NCBI GenBank assembly: GCA_023666335.1
Contig: JAMPCE010000014.1
Location: 1-58,154, forward strand
DNA length: 58,154 nucleotides
Direction: 5' to 3'
DNA from: a bacterium
Lineage (GTDB): Bacteria > Bacillota > Clostridia > Lachnospirales > Lachnospiraceae
In this document: positions 28,896 to 37,126 of the stretch, piece after piece
How positions within the stretch are numbered: the first letter of the stretch is position 1
Layout: every line of letters starts with the position of its first letter
Translations under genes and position numbers: made by a program
Notes under the pieces: generated by a model
The model's database searches: none
Seen by the model: only the letters and a program-made list of their open reading frames with translations
Told to the model about the DNA's origin: nothing

Positions 28896-28922
28896 TTAGC
28901 ACTCGATTCGTTAGAGTGCTAA
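28896..28922. promoter_or_regulatory. CIRCE operator (HrcA binding site)
   Basis: TTAGCACTC, nine bases, then GAGTGCTAA: a perfect match to the CIRCE consensus. It lies between the promoter at 28937-28965 and the hrcA start 23 bases further on, so HrcA bound here would block the whole operon. Confidence 0.98.
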
Positions 28923-28936
28923 CACCTTCTGTTAGT

Positions 28937-28965
28937 AAGGTATCACTTTGCCATTTTATTGTCAA
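28937..28965 (-). promoter_or_regulatory. Promoter of hrcA-grpE-dnaK-dnaJ
   Basis: A perfect TTGACA (28960-28965), a 17-base spacer and TACCTT (28937-28942) on the minus strand. Confidence 0.8.
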
Positions 28966-28978
28966 CACTTAATTTATA

Positions 28979-29030
28979 AAAAAAGTGTAAAACAAAGACA
29001 GTCAATCCAGTATACCCTGAATTGACTGTC
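28979..29030 (-). terminator. Terminator of the DUF6465 gene
   Basis: GACAGTCAAT (28997-29006) and ATTGACTGTC (29021-29030) form a 10-pair stem extended by CAG/CTG. On the minus strand a U-rich stretch (TTTGTTTTACACTTTTTTT) follows. Confidence 0.8.
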
Positions 29031-29055
29031 CGCATTCGCTGTTATTTCTGTTTGA

Positions 29056-29562
29056 TCAGATGCCGAAGTTTCCTGCCACGTCGCCGTTGATCACATAGTA
29101 AACTACGCTCTCCTCGGGCTTCACATAAAGCTCTACGCTCTTGAAATCGCCGACCTTTCTCTTGAGGTCGTATTTCCAGACATCCTTTGCGATCTTTACC
29201 AGATCCTCCGTCGTATAGGACTTGCCCGCGAACTCTACATGCAGGTTCTCCTTGACAGCCGTCTTTCTGGTGGTCGTCTTTGCTCCGGTTTCCTTCTTCG
29301 CTGCCGCAGGCTTTCTGCCGGGCTTCTTTGCGGTCGTCTTCTTTGCCGCCGTAGTCTTGTTCTTGGAACCGGGCTTTCTGCCGGGTTTCTTTTTCTCTAC
29401 GGGAGCTTTCGTCTCCGCCGCCTTTGCCGGCTCAGCCTTGGTCTCAACCTTTGCTGCTGCCACAGGCTCGGTCTTTGCTGCAGGCGCTGCCACGGGTGTC
29501 GTCACAGTAGATGTCTTGGTCTCTGCCGCTTTGTTGATTTCAGGTTTCTTGATCTCTGCCAT
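29056..29562 (-). CDS. DUF6465 family protein with AT-hook-like basic tail
   Basis: This 168-residue protein has a long Ala/Lys/Thr-rich N-terminal half of low complexity with two AT-hook-like motifs (KKPGRKPGSKNK and KKPGRKPAAAKK). A folded C-terminal domain of about 65 residues begins NLHVEFAGKSYTTEDLVK, which I assign to DUF6465, a family known mainly from Lachnospiraceae. The basic tail resembles histone H1 and suggests DNA or RNA binding; the C-terminal domain has no known role. ATG 29562 has AAGGAG. It is a single-gene unit with a near-consensus promoter and terminator, so expression is probably high. Confidence 0.75.
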   Translation of the reverse strand: MAEIKKPEINKAAETKTSTVTTPVAAPAAKTEPVAAAKVETKAEPAKAAETKAPVEKKKPGRKPGSKNKTTAAKKTTAKKPGRKPAAAKKETGAKTTTRKTAVKENLHVEFAGKSYTTEDLVKIAKDVWKYDLKRKVGDFKSVELYVKPEESVVYYVINGDVAGNFGI

Positions 29563-29648
29563 GAGTAATCTCCTTCCCCACTTTCAAAAATATTCTTTCC
29601 TATATTTTCGCCGCGCACATTCGCGCACTGCATGACTTCATTAGTGGT

Positions 29649-29677
29649 ATCATAGCTCATTCTGACGAGACTGTCAA
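29649..29677 (-). promoter_or_regulatory. Promoter of the DUF6465 gene
   Basis: TTGACA (29672-29677), a 17-base spacer and TATGAT (29649-29654) on the minus strand; the leader is about 80 bases. Confidence 0.85.
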
Positions 29678-29767
29678 CTAACAATCTGTAGGAAATAGTG
29701 AATTTTTATTGTAAAATATTATACGAAATGCTATAAAAACAGCCTGAAAATGTCTTTTTTTTAAAAA

Positions 29768-30592
29768 TTACGCCAAAGAAAACCACGCGAGCACCGCAAT
29801 TCCGAGTATGATCCGGTACCATCCGAACACCTTGAAATCATGTTTTTTGATGTATCCCATCAGGAATCGGATCACCAAAACCGATACGACAAACGCAACG
29901 ATCATGCCCGCCGCCAGAATCGCGATCTCCTCCCCTGTAAAGACGAATCCGAACTTCAAAAGCTTTAAAAGGCTTGCCCCCAGCATCACGGGAATCGCCA
30001 AAAAGAAAGTAAATTCCGCCGCCACGGTCCGCGATACGCCGATCAACAGCGCGCCCACAATGGTCGCACCGGAGCGGGAAGTCCCCGGGAAAATGGCTGC
30101 GATCAACTGAAAGACGCCGATCAAAAGCGCCGTCGTGTAGGTGATATCGGAAAGTTCCGTGATCTTCGGCGTCATATCCCGATTGCGGTTTTCGATCACG
30201 ATAAAGGCGATACCGAACACGATCAGCGCCACCGCCACGCACCACGGATTGTAAAAAAGCGCATCGAACACGTCGTCAAAAGCAAGCCCGATTACCGCTG
30301 CCGGAATACAGGCAGCCAGAATCTTGAACCAGAGCGTAAAAATATCTTTCTGCACCACCGGCTTCTCCCGAAAACGGAAGGGAAAAATCTTGTTCCAGAA
30401 CAAAAGCACCACCGCCAGGATCGCGCCGAGCTGGATCACCACCAGAAACATCTCCCAGAACGCCTCGCTCACGTTCAGCGTCACAAATTCATTGAGCAGG
30501 ATCATGTGCCCGGTGCTGCTGATGGGCAGCCATTCCGTGATGCCCTCCACGATGCCGAACAATACCGCCTTTAATAATTCTATGATATCCAT
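29768..30592 (-). CDS. uppP: Undecaprenyl-diphosphatase UppP (BacA)
   Basis: This 274-residue integral membrane enzyme recycles undecaprenyl pyrophosphate to the monophosphate carrier for peptidoglycan synthesis and gives bacitracin tolerance. The two signature blocks are GIVEGITEWLPISSTGHMI (about 13-31, with the catalytic glutamates) and FPGTSRSGATI (about 167-177). Eight or so membrane helices are visible. It ends the run aminotransferase-uppP, with a family A element between. No strong terminator is seen behind it. Confidence 0.96.
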   Translation of the reverse strand: MDIIELLKAVLFGIVEGITEWLPISSTGHMILLNEFVTLNVSEAFWEMFLVVIQLGAILAVVLLFWNKIFPFRFREKPVVQKDIFTLWFKILAACIPAAVIGLAFDDVFDALFYNPWCVAVALIVFGIAFIVIENRNRDMTPKITELSDITYTTALLIGVFQLIAAIFPGTSRSGATIVGALLIGVSRTVAAEFTFFLAIPVMLGASLLKLLKFGFVFTGEEIAILAAGMIVAFVVSVLVIRFLMGYIKKHDFKVFGWYRIILGIAVLAWFSLA

Positions 30593-30630
30593 ACTGTTTC
30601 CTTTCTGCGAAACTCATTCATATGTATTGA

Positions 30631-30764
30631 TATTGTGCAAATACTATAATCAACGCAGACGCGCTTGCGCTCCATTCCAAGCGTAACAGTGCTAAATTCG
30701 TGAAAGACCTCATTAAGCACTGACGCTTTCCAAGGGTCTGCTTATGATTACAGTATTGCACAAT
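30631..30764 (-). repeat. Family A structured element, copy 5 (between aminotransferase and uppP)
   Basis: The outer arms begin TATTGTGCAA (30631) and end TTGCACAATA (30764), continuing through a TAATCA block and GCAGAC/GTCTGC. Read on the minus strand, the inner stem is GCGT-CAGTGCT with AGCACTG-TT-ACGC, the loop AATGAGGTCTTTCACGAAT, and the terminal hairpin GCG-CAAG-CGC. It starts 2 bases after the aminotransferase stop codon. Confidence 0.88.
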
Positions 30765-30766
30765 AA

Positions 30767-31948
30767 TTATAACCCTGAGACGAGTTTCGCAAACGCCGCA
30801 AGCGACCGCTCCACCTTCTCCGTGTCGATACAGTAAGCCAGACGGAAATATCCTTTTACGCCAAAGCTGTCGGAAGGCACCGCGATGATATCGTATTTTT
30901 TCGCTGTCTCGGAAAATGCCACGGCATCCCCGCCCGGCGCTTTCGGGAACATATAAAAGGTGCCGCCCGGCTCCACGCACTCGAATCCGAGAGAAGTAAG
31001 CTCTTTATATAATATGTTCTTATTTTTCTCATAGACCGAAAGATCCGCCGTCAGGTCAAGAACTTCCGCCACCGCGAGCTGAATGATGGACGGCGGGCAG
31101 TTATGCCCCGTCCCGCGCGAAATCTGGCTGCACATCACGCTGATCAGCTCCGCGTCCGTGCACTTCGGGTTTACCGCCACATACCCAATCCGCTCTCCCG
31201 GCAGGGAAAGGGATTTCGAGAAAGAATAGCAGGAAAGGGTATTATCGTAAAATGTAGAAGGATAAGGCGCATCCACGCCCGCAAACACGATCTCCCTGTA
31301 AGGCTCGTCGGAAATCAGGAAGATATCATGCCCGTACGCTTTCTGTTTTTCTTCCATGAGCTTCGCCATTTTTTGAATGGTCTCCGTGGAATAGACGATG
31401 CCCGAGGGATTGTTCGGCGTATTGATCAAAACCGCCATCACCTTGTCCGTGAGCATTTCCTCAAACGCCTCGAAATTGATCTGGAAACTCTCCGTGTCCG
31501 CAGGCACCACTTTGAGGACAGCCCCCGTCAGATTCACATAAGGACCGTACTCCGGAAAATACGGCGCAAACGTGAGCACTTCATCGCCCGGCTCCGTCAC
31601 GGCACGCAATGCGTGGGCGATCGCGCCCGCCGCTCCCGTCGTCATAAAGATATGATTTCCCGTGTAGTTCATCCCGAACCGCCTGTTGAGGGAAGCCGCC
31701 ACCTTGTCCCTGACGGCGGGAATACCCAGACTCTGGCTGTAGCCGTGCAGCTCCATCGAATCCATTTCCTGTAACATCCGTATCATCGTGTCCGTAAATT
31801 TCTGCGGCACCGGCACAGACGGATTTCCGAGACTGTAATCAAATACATTCTCGTAACCGATCTCTTTTCCCCGCGCCGTCGCAAACTCCGAGAGCTGCCG
31901 AATCACAGATTTTCCCTGTAACATATCTTTATATTTCTGTACGATCAT
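30767..31948 (-). CDS. PLP aminotransferase, class I/II
   Basis: This 393-residue fold-type I aminotransferase has the PLP lysine in CYSFSKSLSLPGERIGY (about 233-249), the phosphate-site segment MTTGAAGAIAHALRA and NTPNNPSGIVY with the conserved Asn and Asp region. The C-terminal substrate arginine lies in GYFRLAYCID. Close relatives are annotated as aspartate/alanine-type aminotransferases in Clostridia; the exact substrate cannot be read from the sequence. Family A copies flank both sides of the gene. Confidence 0.88.
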   Translation of the reverse strand: MIVQKYKDMLQGKSVIRQLSEFATARGKEIGYENVFDYSLGNPSVPVPQKFTDTMIRMLQEMDSMELHGYSQSLGIPAVRDKVAASLNRRFGMNYTGNHIFMTTGAAGAIAHALRAVTEPGDEVLTFAPYFPEYGPYVNLTGAVLKVVPADTESFQINFEAFEEMLTDKVMAVLINTPNNPSGIVYSTETIQKMAKLMEEKQKAYGHDIFLISDEPYREIVFAGVDAPYPSTFYDNTLSCYSFSKSLSLPGERIGYVAVNPKCTDAELISVMCSQISRGTGHNCPPSIIQLAVAEVLDLTADLSVYEKNKNILYKELTSLGFECVEPGGTFYMFPKAPGGDAVAFSETAKKYDIIAVPSDSFGVKGYFRLAYCIDTEKVERSLAAFAKLVSGL

Positions 31949-31997
31949 TTTTCCCTCTCCATTTCTCCTCTATATTTCTGTTTATGTCGATATCGAG

Positions 31998-32128
31998 CGG
32001 TACAGAGCACATGATTATAAGCAGACCCTCACAGGACGTCGGTACTTGATGAGGTTTTTCACGAATCTAGTACCGTTACGTCCGAAATGGAGCGCAAGCG
32101 CGTCTGCGTTAATCATGCGCTTGTATCG
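31998..32128 (+). repeat. Family A structured element, copy 6 (behind the alpha-galactosidase gene)
   Basis: The outer arms (31998-32026 and 32102-32128) pair with small bulges through GTACA..AGC.CATGATTA and GCAGAC/GTCTGC. The inner stem GGACGT-CGGTACT pairs with AGTACCG-TT-ACGTCC around TGATGAGGTTTTTCACGAATC, and the tip is GCG-CAAG-CGC. It lies 10 bases from the aga stop codon. Confidence 0.85.
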
Positions 32129-32138
32129 CGACAGATTT

Positions 32139-34352
32139 TTACACTACAACGAGGTGCAGAATCCGTCCCGCAAAATCCCCTCCGATAGACGGCACATTGA
32201 TTCCCGCATAATGCAGCGTATCTCCGCGGTACTCGGTCTGCCCGATCTCCGGCCAATCCGCCGCATTCTCGATCACATAGGTCTTCTCCGGATCCAGCCC
32301 CGGGATGCAGATCCGCCTGCTGTGGTAATTGGGTCGGTTCAGCACCTGAATATAGGTAACGAGCGCCTCGCTTTTATCTTTCGCCACCACCGCATAGCAG
32401 TCATAATAATGATTCTCCGCATAATGCGCGATGCGGTAATAATCGCCGCGGCGCACCAGATCGTTATATTTATGGTACATCGCCACCTGATCCGGAATCA
32501 TCCCGCGGTCTTTTTCGGGAATCTTCGTCACATCCAGCTCATACCCGAATGTGCCCGCCAGCGCCACATAACCTCTCGTCTCAAAAGGCGTCGTCCTCCC
32601 CACCGTATGGTTCGGGCAATCGGACACATGCGCGCCCATCGTGGAGAGCGGATAGATCATCGCCGTACCCGCCTGGATCGACAGCCGCTCTATGGCGTCC
32701 GTATCGTCGGAACACCAGATCTGCGGGCTGTAGTAGAGCATACCCGGATCGAACCTCGCCCCGCCGCCGGAGCAGTTTTCCAGAAGAAGGTTCGGGAAAT
32801 CCGTCGTCAGCCGCTCCTGCATCTCATAGACCGCAAGCGCCTGTCTGTGGAAGAGTTCGCCCTGCCTGTCCGCCGGAAGACCGTAGCTGCCGACATCGGA
32901 AAGCTGCCTGTTCATATCCCACTTCACATACTCGATGTTGGCGCTATGAAGCACCGCCGCGATCCTGTCATAAATGCAGTCGCGCACTTCCTTTCTCGTT
33001 AAGTCGAGCACATACTGGTTTCTGGCAAGGCTTCCCACCCTGCCGGGAATCTGGATCGCCCAGTCCGGGTGCTGCCTGTAGAGTTCCGAATCGGGGGAGA
33101 TCATCTCCGGCTCCACCCAGATACCAAACTTCATCCCAAGCTTATTGACTTCATCGACCAGATATTTCAGCCCGCCTTTGATCTTCTCCTCATTCACAAA
33201 CCAGTCACCGAGGCTGGTGTTGTCGTCGTTCCTGTGCCCGAACCACCCGTCGTCCATCACTAACATCTCGATGCCGAGCGCGGACGCCTGCCGCGCGATC
33301 CCCAGAAGTTTTTCCGTATCGAAATCAAAATAAGTCGCCTCCCAGTTGTTGATGAGGATCGGTCGCTTTTTATCTTTGTAAACGCCCCGGATCAGATGGT
33401 TCCGGTACAAATCGTGGAAATTTCGGGTCATGCCGCCCAGCCCCTCGGCTGAGTACATACAGATCACTTCCGGCGCCTGAAAGCTCTCCCCCGGCTCCAG
33501 TTTCCAGCAGAAATTTTCCGGATGAATCCCCATCATGGCGCGGATGCTGTCGAACTGATTCTCCTCGATCTGCGCAAGGAAATTCCCCGAATAGACAAAG
33601 TTCATCGCATATACATCGCCCGTCTCCTCCGTCGCCGTCCGGCTCTTCCATGCCATAAACGGATGCTCCTGATGGCTGGACTCGCCGCGCACCGAACCGA
33701 CGCTCTGCTTGCCTTTCCTGATCGGATAGGTCCTGATCGCGCGCTCCCTTGCCCAGGAACCGTGCAGAGTGATCATCTCGTAATCTTTCTGATCCATATC
33801 CATGCAGGCGGACATCACCTTTGTCAGGTAGACCGCCGCGCCGCCCTGATTCACAACGCGCACACTCCTTGCGATCGCATCCGTGTCCGCAAAGATGCTG
33901 TAGGATAAGATCACCTGTAACTTTAAGACCGGATCTTCGCATGTGATCTCCAGCGTCTTACATTCCTCTTTCCCGCCGAAAGTCGCAGGAAGTCCCTCCA
34001 GCGCCTTTTTTCCCTCATAGATACTGTGCGATACATAATAGAGCGATACCCCCATATGTCCGGACAGGGTGCGTACCGCAAACGACCCCTCCCGGTAATC
34101 GCCGAGATCGTTCCCCGTATATTCCATCGGAAAAGTATCTAAAAAGGACGTCCTGTCCCGATTGTTCTTTGAGGGCACAAAAGGCGGTTCCCCTGTGCGC
34201 ATCAGATATGCCAGATCGTCCGACGCAAGGCTTCTGCCATAATACACATGCCCTAAAAAATTGTCCTCGTCCACCACACCGATGCAATAGGTCGTGTGCG
34301 GCGTGTCCAGCTTAAAGATCCTGTTTGCTTCATTGTAAGTAATGTTCATCAT
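32139..34352 (-). CDS. Alpha-galactosidase, GH36 family
   Basis: This 737-residue cytoplasmic enzyme has no signal peptide and the usual length of tetrameric bacterial GH36 enzymes. It removes terminal alpha-galactose, for instance from raffinose-type sugars, melibiose or galactosyl-glycerols. The nucleophile lies in YVKWDMNRQ (about 476-480), and the acid/base in CSDDTDA (about 548). MLVMDDGWFGHRNDD and NCSGGGARFDPG are further signatures. It follows glpK by 12 bases and so shares its transcript, an uncommon partner. The start could be either of two adjacent ATGs. Confidence 0.95.
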   Translation of the reverse strand: MMNITYNEANRIFKLDTPHTTYCIGVVDEDNFLGHVYYGRSLASDDLAYLMRTGEPPFVPSKNNRDRTSFLDTFPMEYTGNDLGDYREGSFAVRTLSGHMGVSLYYVSHSIYEGKKALEGLPATFGGKEECKTLEITCEDPVLKLQVILSYSIFADTDAIARSVRVVNQGGAAVYLTKVMSACMDMDQKDYEMITLHGSWARERAIRTYPIRKGKQSVGSVRGESSHQEHPFMAWKSRTATEETGDVYAMNFVYSGNFLAQIEENQFDSIRAMMGIHPENFCWKLEPGESFQAPEVICMYSAEGLGGMTRNFHDLYRNHLIRGVYKDKKRPILINNWEATYFDFDTEKLLGIARQASALGIEMLVMDDGWFGHRNDDNTSLGDWFVNEEKIKGGLKYLVDEVNKLGMKFGIWVEPEMISPDSELYRQHPDWAIQIPGRVGSLARNQYVLDLTRKEVRDCIYDRIAAVLHSANIEYVKWDMNRQLSDVGSYGLPADRQGELFHRQALAVYEMQERLTTDFPNLLLENCSGGGARFDPGMLYYSPQIWCSDDTDAIERLSIQAGTAMIYPLSTMGAHVSDCPNHTVGRTTPFETRGYVALAGTFGYELDVTKIPEKDRGMIPDQVAMYHKYNDLVRRGDYYRIAHYAENHYYDCYAVVAKDKSEALVTYIQVLNRPNYHSRRICIPGLDPEKTYVIENAADWPEIGQTEYRGDTLHYAGINVPSIGGDFAGRILHLVVV

Positions 34353-34364
34353 CGTTTTTCCTTT

Positions 34365-35861
34365 CTATGTTTCGTCCGCCCAGGCAAGCGCGCATCTGAC
34401 GGCACGTTTCCATCCTTTTACAAGCTGCTTTCTCGTCTCGTCCTCCATCGTCACATCAAACCGCTTTCCGAGCTGCCAGTTTGCACAGATCTCCTCTTTG
34501 TCTTTCCAGTAGCCCACCGAAAGACCCGCCAGATAAGCCGCGCCTAACGCCGTCGTCTCGATACAGTCCGGCCGGTACACCGCCTGTCCCGTGATATCCG
34601 CCTGAAACTGCATCAGAAAATCATTGGCGCTCGCGCCGCCGTCCACTTTCAGTTCCCGCAGCGGGATCCCGGCATCCTGCTCCATCGCCGCAAGCACATC
34701 CATCGACTGGTAGGCGATCGACTCCAACACCGCGCGCACAAAATGCTCTTTTTGACAGCCCCGCGTAATGCCGACCACGGTGCCCCGCGTATAGGGATTC
34801 CAGTAGGGCGTCCCCATGCCGACAAAGGCGGGCACGACATAGACCCCGTTCGTGTCCGGCACGCGCATGGCGTATTTTTCGGAATGCCGGGCGATCTTCA
34901 TCATCCGCATCTCGTCCCGCATCCACTGTACCGCCGCGCCCGCCACAAACACGCTGCCCTCCAGCGCATAATCCGGTTTCGGAGAAGCCCCCGCCGCGAT
35001 CGTGGTGAGAAGACCGCTCTCCGAAGCGATCGCTTCCTTTCCCGTGTGCATCAGCAGAAAACAGCCCGTTCCGTAGGTATTTTTCACCTGTCCCGGCTCG
35101 AAGCAGCACTGTCCAAACAGCGCCGCCTGCTGGTCGCCTGCCGCGCCCGCGATCGGAACCGGCACGCCAAAGATACTCTGATCGGTCTTACCAAACACCG
35201 TCCCGGAAGGCTTTACTTCGGGCAGCATCTCTCTCGGAATCCGCAGCAGGGAAAGCAGTTCCTCATCCCATTCCAGTGTGTGGATATTGTAAAGCATCGT
35301 GCGGGAAGCATTGGTGTAATCGGTGGCATGCACCGCGCCTTTCGTCAGGTTCCAGATCAGCCAGCTGTCCACCGTACCGAACGCCAGTTCTCCTCTCTGT
35401 GCCCTTTCCCGTGCGTCCTCCACATGATCCAGGATCCAGGCGATCTTGCTTCCGGAAAAATAAGCGTCCGGCACAAGCCCTGTCTTTTCCCGTATCATCT
35501 CCGTATGACCCTGCGCTTTCAATCCGTCGATATATGCCGCCGTTCTCCGGCATTGCCATACGATCGCGTTACAGACCGGCTCGCCTGTCCGTCTGTCCCA
35601 TACGATCGTGGTCTCGCGCTGGTTCGTAATGCCGATCCCCGCCAACTGCCCCGCATCCGCGCCGATGTTCGCCATCGCCTCGATCGCCACCGCAAGCTGG
35701 GAAGCCCATATCTCGCGCGGATTATGTTCCACCCACCCTGCCTGCGGGTAGATCTGCGTAAATTCTTTCTGCGCCATGCTGCAGATCCTGCCGCTTTTGT
35801 CAAATAAAATGCAGCGCGAACTGGTTGTCCCCTGATCCAGCGCCATGATATAATTCTGCAT
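34365..35861 (-). CDS. glpK: Glycerol kinase
   Basis: This 498-residue FGGY-family kinase makes glycerol 3-phosphate. [16 protein letters not shown] (ATP site), the glycerol-site Arg in [17 protein letters not shown], and [13 protein letters not shown] are typical of glycerol kinase. The regulatory-loop region reads [14 protein letters not shown], where most relatives have PYWDPYARG. ATG 35861 has GGAGG just upstream. No glycerol facilitator or dehydrogenase gene adjoins; its partner is alpha-galactosidase, suggesting glycerol set free from a galactoside. Confidence 0.95.
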   Translation of the reverse strand: MQNYIMALDQGTTSSRCILFDKSGRICSMAQKEFTQIYPQAGWVEHNPREIWASQLAVAIEAMANIGADAGQLAGIGITNQRETTIVWDRRTGEPVCNAIVWQCRRTAAYIDGLKAQGHTEMIREKTGLVPDAYFSGSKIAWILDHVEDARERAQRGELAFGTVDSWLIWNLTKGAVHATDYTNASRTMLYNIHTLEWDEELLSLLRIPREMLPEVKPSGTVFGKTDQSIFGVPVPIAGAAGDQQAALFGQCCFEPGQVKNTYGTGCFLLMHTGKEAIASESGLLTTIAAGASPKPDYALEGSVFVAGAAVQWMRDEMRMMKIARHSEKYAMRVPDTNGVYVVPAFVGMGTPYWNPYTRGTVVGITRGCQKEHFVRAVLESIAYQSMDVLAAMEQDAGIPLRELKVDGGASANDFLMQFQADITGQAVYRPDCIETTALGAAYLAGLSVGYWKDKEEICANWQLGKRFDVTMEDETRKQLVKGWKRAVRCALAWADET

Positions 35862-35915
35862 AAATTCCTCCAAGTCATGCAGCTTACTGCTATGACACAT
35901 TGTTTCACACTAATC

Positions 35916-35944
35916 AGTATATAACGGGCGCGGGAGAAAAACAA
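35916..35944 (-). promoter_or_regulatory. Promoter of glpK-aga
   Basis: TTGTTT (35939-35944), 17 bases and TATACT (35916-35921) on the minus strand, back to back with the AEC transporter promoter. Confidence 0.6.
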
Positions 35945-35978
35945 GCGGCTTACTTCTTTCGCTTTTAAAGAAAAGATA

Positions 35979-35987
35979 TGATATAAT
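35979..35987 (+). promoter_or_regulatory. Extended -10 promoter of the AEC transporter gene
   Basis: TGATATAAT on the plus strand is a perfect extended -10. The -35 region is weak. It is 29 bases before the start codon. Confidence 0.55.
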
Positions 35988-36015
35988 AGCCACAAAAGAA
36001 AAACAGAGGTATGGT

Positions 36016-37029
36016 ATGAGCACATTCATTGTTTTGCAGCAAATGGTCATCATCTTTATCCTGATCGGCATCGGTATGATCCTTTACCGGCGCAGGATGA
36101 TCTCGGAGGAAGGCTCCAAACAGATCTCCGGTCTGATCATCAACGTCACCAACCCGGCGCTTCTGATCTGTTCCGCGCTTGAAGACGGTCCCAAAGCTTC
36201 CCTGCGGGAACTCGGCGCCGCTTTGGCAGCCTACGCGGTCGTTTTTGCCGTTCTCATCGGGATCAGTTTTCTGCTTCCCCGCATTCTTCGCGTGCCAAAA
36301 CACCTTCACTACGCTTATCAGATGCTCACCGTTTTCGGCAACGTGGGATTTATCGGCATTCCCTTATCTTCCGCCGTGCTCGGCAGCGAGTCCCTGATCT
36401 ATGTCTCCATTTTTAATCTGCTCTTCAATCTCCTGATCTACACTTTCGGCATCTCGCTGTTGCAGAGGGCTGCCGCGAGGCAAACCGCCGAAGACATTTC
36501 GTCGTCTCTTGGAGCGGCAAGCGAAAGCGCTGCGGTTCCCGCTCAAAATATGCCGGAAAACACAGTGCTGTCCGCATCCGACCGCCTGAAAAAACTCATC
36601 AATGCGGGAACGATCTCCGCCGCAGTCACGATCTTTCTTTATCTGAGCAATATCCGCGTGCCCGTGATCCTGTCGGATGCTCTCTCCTATACGGGACGCG
36701 CCACCACGCTGTTATCCATGCTGGTGCTGGGCGTATCCGTAGCGCAGATGGCGCCGAAAGACATTTTCTCCCACCCGAAACTCTACGCCTTTACCCTGCT
36801 GCGGCAGATTCTCATACCCATCGGCTGCGTCCTGTTGATGCGCAGCTTCCTCGATCACAAACTGATCTTAAATACCATGCTGCTGATGGTCGCGGTTCCC
36901 GCCGCCAATATGCCCCTGATGCTGGCAAAGCAGATGGACATGGACACAGGCGCCATCTCGCAGGGCATCATCCTCACGACCGTGTTAAGCCTCATCACGG
37001 TGCCTGCCGCCTGCCTGTTTCTAACCTGA
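36016..37029 (+). CDS. AEC-family (auxin efflux carrier-like) transporter
   Basis: This 337-residue membrane protein has about ten hydrophobic segments and a hydrophilic centre (about 160-195). The membrane protein transport (AEC) family pattern is visible in LIINVTNPALLICSAL near the start and in MLLMVAVPAANMPLMLAKQMDMD near the end. Bacterial members export or import organic acids such as malate or malonate; the substrate is unknown here. It stands between the glpK-aga unit (divergent) and beta-galactosidase (convergent), so a link to those genes is possible but unproven. ATG 36016 follows AGAGG. Confidence 0.85.
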   Translation: MSTFIVLQQMVIIFILIGIGMILYRRRMISEEGSKQISGLIINVTNPALLICSALEDGPKASLRELGAALAAYAVVFAVLIGISFLLPRILRVPKHLHYAYQMLTVFGNVGFIGIPLSSAVLGSESLIYVSIFNLLFNLLIYTFGISLLQRAAARQTAEDISSSLGAASESAAVPAQNMPENTVLSASDRLKKLINAGTISAAVTIFLYLSNIRVPVILSDALSYTGRATTLLSMLVLGVSVAQMAPKDIFSHPKLYAFTLLRQILIPIGCVLLMRSFLDHKLILNTMLLMVAVPAANMPLMLAKQMDMDTGAISQGIILTTVLSLITVPAACLFLT

Positions 37030-37126
37030 CGCAGACTCAGCAGTCTGCGTCTCAAGAATTACTTCGTAATTCTTCCGGCATCGCCAAGGATTACGGCTTC
37101 TGAGAATCTGATAAACGGACGCAGAC
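37028..37126. repeat. Multi-hairpin element between convergent AEC and beta-galactosidase genes
   Basis: Hairpins GACGCAGAC-TCAGCA-GTCTGCGTC (37028-37051) and AAGAATTAC-TTC-GTAATTCTT (37054-37074) are perfect. GAATCTG/CAGATTC encloses a further stretch, and GACGCAGACTCAG is repeated directly at both ends. The element overlaps the AEC stop codon and touches the beta-galactosidase stop, and has no T-run, so it is not a classic terminator. Confidence 0.65.

Noticed and set aside
28873..28968. 32-residue N-terminal extension of HrcA
   Set aside because: It would run through the promoter and the CIRCE operator. The ATG at 28872 has a ribosome site and matches the family start.
30618..30980. 120-codon frame reading from the aminotransferase gene through family A copy 5
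   Set aside because: It is out of frame with the aminotransferase and open only because of the repeat's conserved frame. There is no ribosome site or independent support.
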